From NCBI RefSeq assembly GCF_029227915.1, contig NC_079889.1, positions 4,838,001 to 4,902,000 on the forward strand: a stretch of DNA of 64,000 bases. Reading direction: 5' to 3'. Below the pieces are notes generated by a model that saw only the letters and a list, made by a program, of their open reading frames with translations, was not told the DNA's origin and searched no databases. Position 1 is the first letter of the stretch. Every line of letters starts with the position of its first letter. Shown here piece after piece: positions 60,901 through 64,000 of the stretch. The stretch is from Hydractinia symbiolongicarpus (lineage: Eukaryota > Cnidaria > Hydrozoa > Anthoathecata > Hydractiniidae). Position numbers and translations under genes: made by a program.

Positions 60901-63900
60901 TGCACGTAGTTAAGAGCGTTCTAAGGCGACGGCGCTAATGAAAATGACTTGGGACGTTGTAGTGCATTGAGACTGGAAGAAATAGTACAATGGTAAACTG
61001 CGCAGGCAGATGGAACCACGTGATCTACGTGTGAGGCCTTTATTAGACTGCAAAAGGCCATATTACAGCCTTTATAGGACTGTGCACGTAGTTAAGAGCG
61101 TTCTAAGGCGATGGCGCTAATGAAAATGACTTTGGACGTTGTAGCGCATTGAGACTGGAACGTCTAGACCAATGGTAACCTGCGCAGGCAGCTGAAACCG
61201 CGTGATTTACGTCTGCCGCCTTTATTGGACTGCAAAAGGCCATATTACGGCCTTTATAGGACTGTGCACGTAGTTAAGAGTGTTGTAAGGCCAAGGCGCC
61301 AAGGAAAACCTCTTGGAACGTTGTAGTGCATTGAGATTTGAAGGAATAGTCCAATGGTAACCTTTGCAGGCAGATGGAACCACGTGATTTACGTGTGAGG
61401 CCTTTATGAGACTGCAAAAGGCCATATTACAGCCTTTATAGGACTGTGCACGTAGTTAAGAGCGTTCTAAGGCGACGTCGCTAATGAAAATAACTTGGGA
61501 CGTTGTAGCACATTGAGACTGGAAGAAATAGTCCAATGGTAACCTTTGCAGACTGGTGAAACCACGTGATTTACGTGTGAAGCCTTTATTAGACTGCAAA
61601 AGGCCATATTACGGCCTTTATAGGACTGTGCACGTAGTTAAGAGTGTTGTAAGGCCATGGCGCTAAGGAAAACCTCTTGGAACGTTGAAGTGCATTGAGA
61701 CTTGAAGGAATAGTCCAATGGTAACCTTCGCAGGCAGGTGAAACCACGTGATTTACGTGTGAAGCCTTTATTAGACTGCAAAATGCCATATTACGGCCTT
61801 TATAGGACTGTGCACGTAGTTAAGAGTGTTGTAAGGCCACGGCGCAAAGGAAAACCTCTGGGAACGTTGTAGTGCATTGAGACTGGAACGTCTAATCCAA
61901 TGGTAACCTGCACAGGCAGCTGAAACCGCGTGATTTACGTCTGCGGCCTTTATTGGACTGCAAAAGGCCATATTACGGCTTTTATAGGATTGTGAACGTA
62001 GTTAAGAGTGTTCTAAGGCAACGGCGCTAATGAAAACGACTTGGGACGTTGTAGCGCATTGAGACTTGAACGACTAGTCCAATGGTAACCTGCGCAGGCA
62101 GAGGGAACCACGTGATTTACGTGTGAGGCCTTTATGGGACTGCGAAAGGCCATATTACAGCCTTTATAGGACTGTGCACGTAGTTAAGAGCGTTCAAACG
62201 CGACGTCGCTAATGAAAACCTCTTGGAACGTCGCAGTGCATTGCGGCTGGAAGGAATAGTACAATAGTAACCTGCGCAGGCAGAGGGAACCACGTGATTT
62301 ACGTGTGAGGCCTTTATGAGACTGCAAAAGGCCATATTACAGCCTTTATAGGACTGTGCACGTAGTTAAGAGCGTTCTAAGGCGACGTCGCTAATGAAAA
62401 TAACTTGGGACGTTGTAGCGCATTAAGACTTGAAGGAATAGTCCAATGGTAACCTTCGCAGGCAGGTGAAACCACGTGATTTACGTGTGAAGCCTTTATT
62501 AGACTGCAAAATGCCATATTACGGCCTTTATAGGACTGTGCACGTAGTTAAGAGTGTTGTAAGGCCATGGCGCTAAGGAAAACCTCTTGGAACGTTGTAG
62601 TGCATTGAGACTGGAAGAAATAGTACAATGGTAAACTGCGCAGGCAGATGGAACCACGTTATCTACGTGTGAGGCTTTTATGGGACTGCAAAAGGCCATA
62701 TTACAGCCTTTATAGGACTGTGCACGTAGTTAAGAGCGTTCAAACGCGACGTCGCTAATGAAAATAACTTGGGACGTTGTAGCGCATTGAGATTTGAAGG
62801 AATAGTCCAATGGTAACCTGCGCAGGCAGATGGAGCCACGTGATTTACGTGTGAGGCCTTTATTAGACTGCAAAAGGCCATATTACAGCCTTCATAGGAC
62901 TGTGCACGTAGTTAAGAGCGTTCTAAGGCGACGGCGCTAATGAAAACCTCTTGGAACGTCGCAGTGCATTGCGGCTGGAAGGAATAGTACAATAGTAACC
63001 TGCGCAGGCAGAGGGAACCACGTGATTTACGTGTGAGGCCTTTATGAGACTGCAAAAGGCCATATTACAGCCTTTATAGGACTGTGCACGTAGTTAAGAG
63101 AGTTCTAAGGCGACGTCGCTAACGAAAATAACTTGGGACGTTGTAGCGCATTGGGACTTGAAGGAATAGTCCAATGGTAACCTTCGCAGGCCGGTGAAAC
63201 CACGTGATTTACGTGTGAAGCCTTTATTAGACTGCAAAATGCCATATTACGGCCTTTATAGGACTGTTCACGTAGTTAAGAGTGTTGTAAGGCCATGGCG
63301 CTAAGGAAAACCTCTTGGAACGTTGAAGTGCATTAAGACTGGAAAAATAATACAATGGTAACCTGCGCAGGCAGATGGAACCACGTGATCTACGTGTGAG
63401 GCCTTTATTAGACTGCAAAAGGCCATATTACAGCCTTTATAGGACTGTGCGCGTAGTTAAGAGCGTTCTAAGGCGATGGCGCTAATGAAAATGACTTGGG
63501 ACGTTGTAGCGCATTGAGACTGGAACAACTAGTCCAATAGTAACCTGCGCAGGCAGGTGAAACCACATGATTTACGTGTCACGCCTTTATTAGACTGCAA
63601 AAGGCCATATTACGGCCTTTATAGGACTGTGCACGTAGTTAAGAGCGTTCTAACGCGACGTCGCTATTGAAAATAACTTGGGACGTTGTAGCGCATTGAG
63701 ACTTGAAGGAATAGTCCAATGGTAACCTGCGCAGGCAGATGGAGCCACGTGATTTACGTGTGAGGCCTTTATTAGACTGCAAAAGGCCATATTACAGCCT
63801 TCATAGGACTGTGCACGTAGTTAAGAGCGTTCTAAGGCGACGGCGCTAATGAAAACCTCTTGGAACGTCGCAGTGCATTGCGGCTGGAAGGAATAGTACA

Positions 63901-64000
63901 ATAGTAACCTGCGCAGGCAGAGGGAACCACGTGATTTACGTGTGAGGCCTTTATGAGACTGCAAAAGGCCATATTACAGCCTTTATAGGACTGTGCACGT
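57947..64000. repeat. 4550-bp higher-order repeat (25 monomers), one copy plus a truncated second
   Basis: Units at 57947, 58129 and 58678 recur at 62499, 62678 and 63227 (+4549 to +4552), and the match carries on to the window end. Within it, units at 57040 and 57222 recur at 60315 and 60497 (+3275, 18 monomers). Confidence 0.8.

Larger units (their letters stand above)
12718..64000. repeat. Satellite array, ~182-bp monomer, ~280 head-to-tail copies
   Basis: The phrase TGTAG(C/T)GCATTGAG recurs every 182 bp from 12718 (12718, 12900, 13082, and so on) to the window end, always in one orientation. That is 51.3 kb, or about 282 units. Landmarks in each unit are: GGCCTTTATTAGACTGC, a GGCCATATTA(C)(G/A)GCC hairpin, CCTTTATAGG, TGCACGTAGTTAAGAG, a subfamily-specific block, GTCCAATGG, TGCGCAGGCAG, and CACGTGATTTACGTG. 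Base composition is clearly richer in GC than the BDP1 region and similar to the retroelement. Unit length is near a nucleosome repeat. The minus strand gives a 60-67-codon ORF in many units. The array continues past the right end of the window. Confidence 0.97.

Noticed and set aside
13528-63418. Dozens of 60-67-codon minus-strand ORFs (MAFCSLIKASHVNH... type) as a tandem gene family
   Set aside because: They recur only because the monomer repeats. The unit is 182 bp, not a multiple of three. Each ORF begins in one copy of the ATGGCCTTTTGCAG word and stops in the same word of the next unit, read in another frame. No independent sign of coding was seen.
12718-64000. CRISPR array
   Set aside because: The whole 182-bp unit repeats, with no short repeat/unique spacer pattern and no cas genes, and the context is eukaryotic.
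12718-64000. Centromeric satellite with CENP-B box
   Set aside because: Unit length is centromere-like, but no match to the CENP-B box core (TTCG....A..CGGG) was found in the monomers inspected. Centromere identity cannot be claimed.

Overview
The window looks like animal nuclear DNA, possibly from a cnidarian. The species cannot be fixed from the sequence. The left ~8 kb is AT-rich and carries a multi-exon gene with GT-AG introns whose product matches the RNA polymerase III factor TFIIIB subunit BDP1. There are no bacterial features such as operons or Shine-Dalgarno sites.

Layout. (1) Positions 1-8152, plus strand: the 3' part of a BDP1 gene. I traced about eleven exons by splice sites, reading phase and family similarity; the 5' end lies outside the window. 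(2) 8153 to about 9720: non-coding flank with poly(T) tracts, two adjacent perfect hairpins and a GACG/GACA microsatellite, probably the debris or 3' UTR of a retroelement. (3) About 9722-12717, minus strand: a non-LTR retroelement with one uninterrupted ORF. It encodes a reverse transcriptase (FADD catalytic box), then a C-x-C/H/C zinc knuckle, an RHN motif and a restriction-like endonuclease. On its own strand the ORF is followed by AATAAA and an A-rich tail. (4) 12718-64000: one unbroken head-to-tail satellite of ~182-bp monomers, about 280 copies, running off the window end.

The most interesting point is the join between (3) and (4). The array starts exactly at the 5' end of the retroelement, in one orientation. 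The first ~37 codons of the long ORF are satellite sequence. Read on the element's strand, the monomers carry a TATA/CArG sequence, a CACGTG E-box and a CCAAT box. This resembles the tandem promoter monomers known from the 5' UTR of some LINEs (mouse L1), but expanded to more than 50 kb. An equally open alternative is that the element integrated at, and now caps, the edge of an independent satellite.

Inside the array there are distinct monomer subfamilies (called A, B and D here), A/B hybrid monomers, recurrent 9- and 10-bp deletions and several layers of higher-order repeat (about 893, 1264, 1810, 1992, 3437, 4326 and 4550 bp). There is also a rearranged patch near 42.3-42.7 kb. The 60-67-codon ORFs recurring on the minus strand are a by-product of the repeat and are not annotated as genes.
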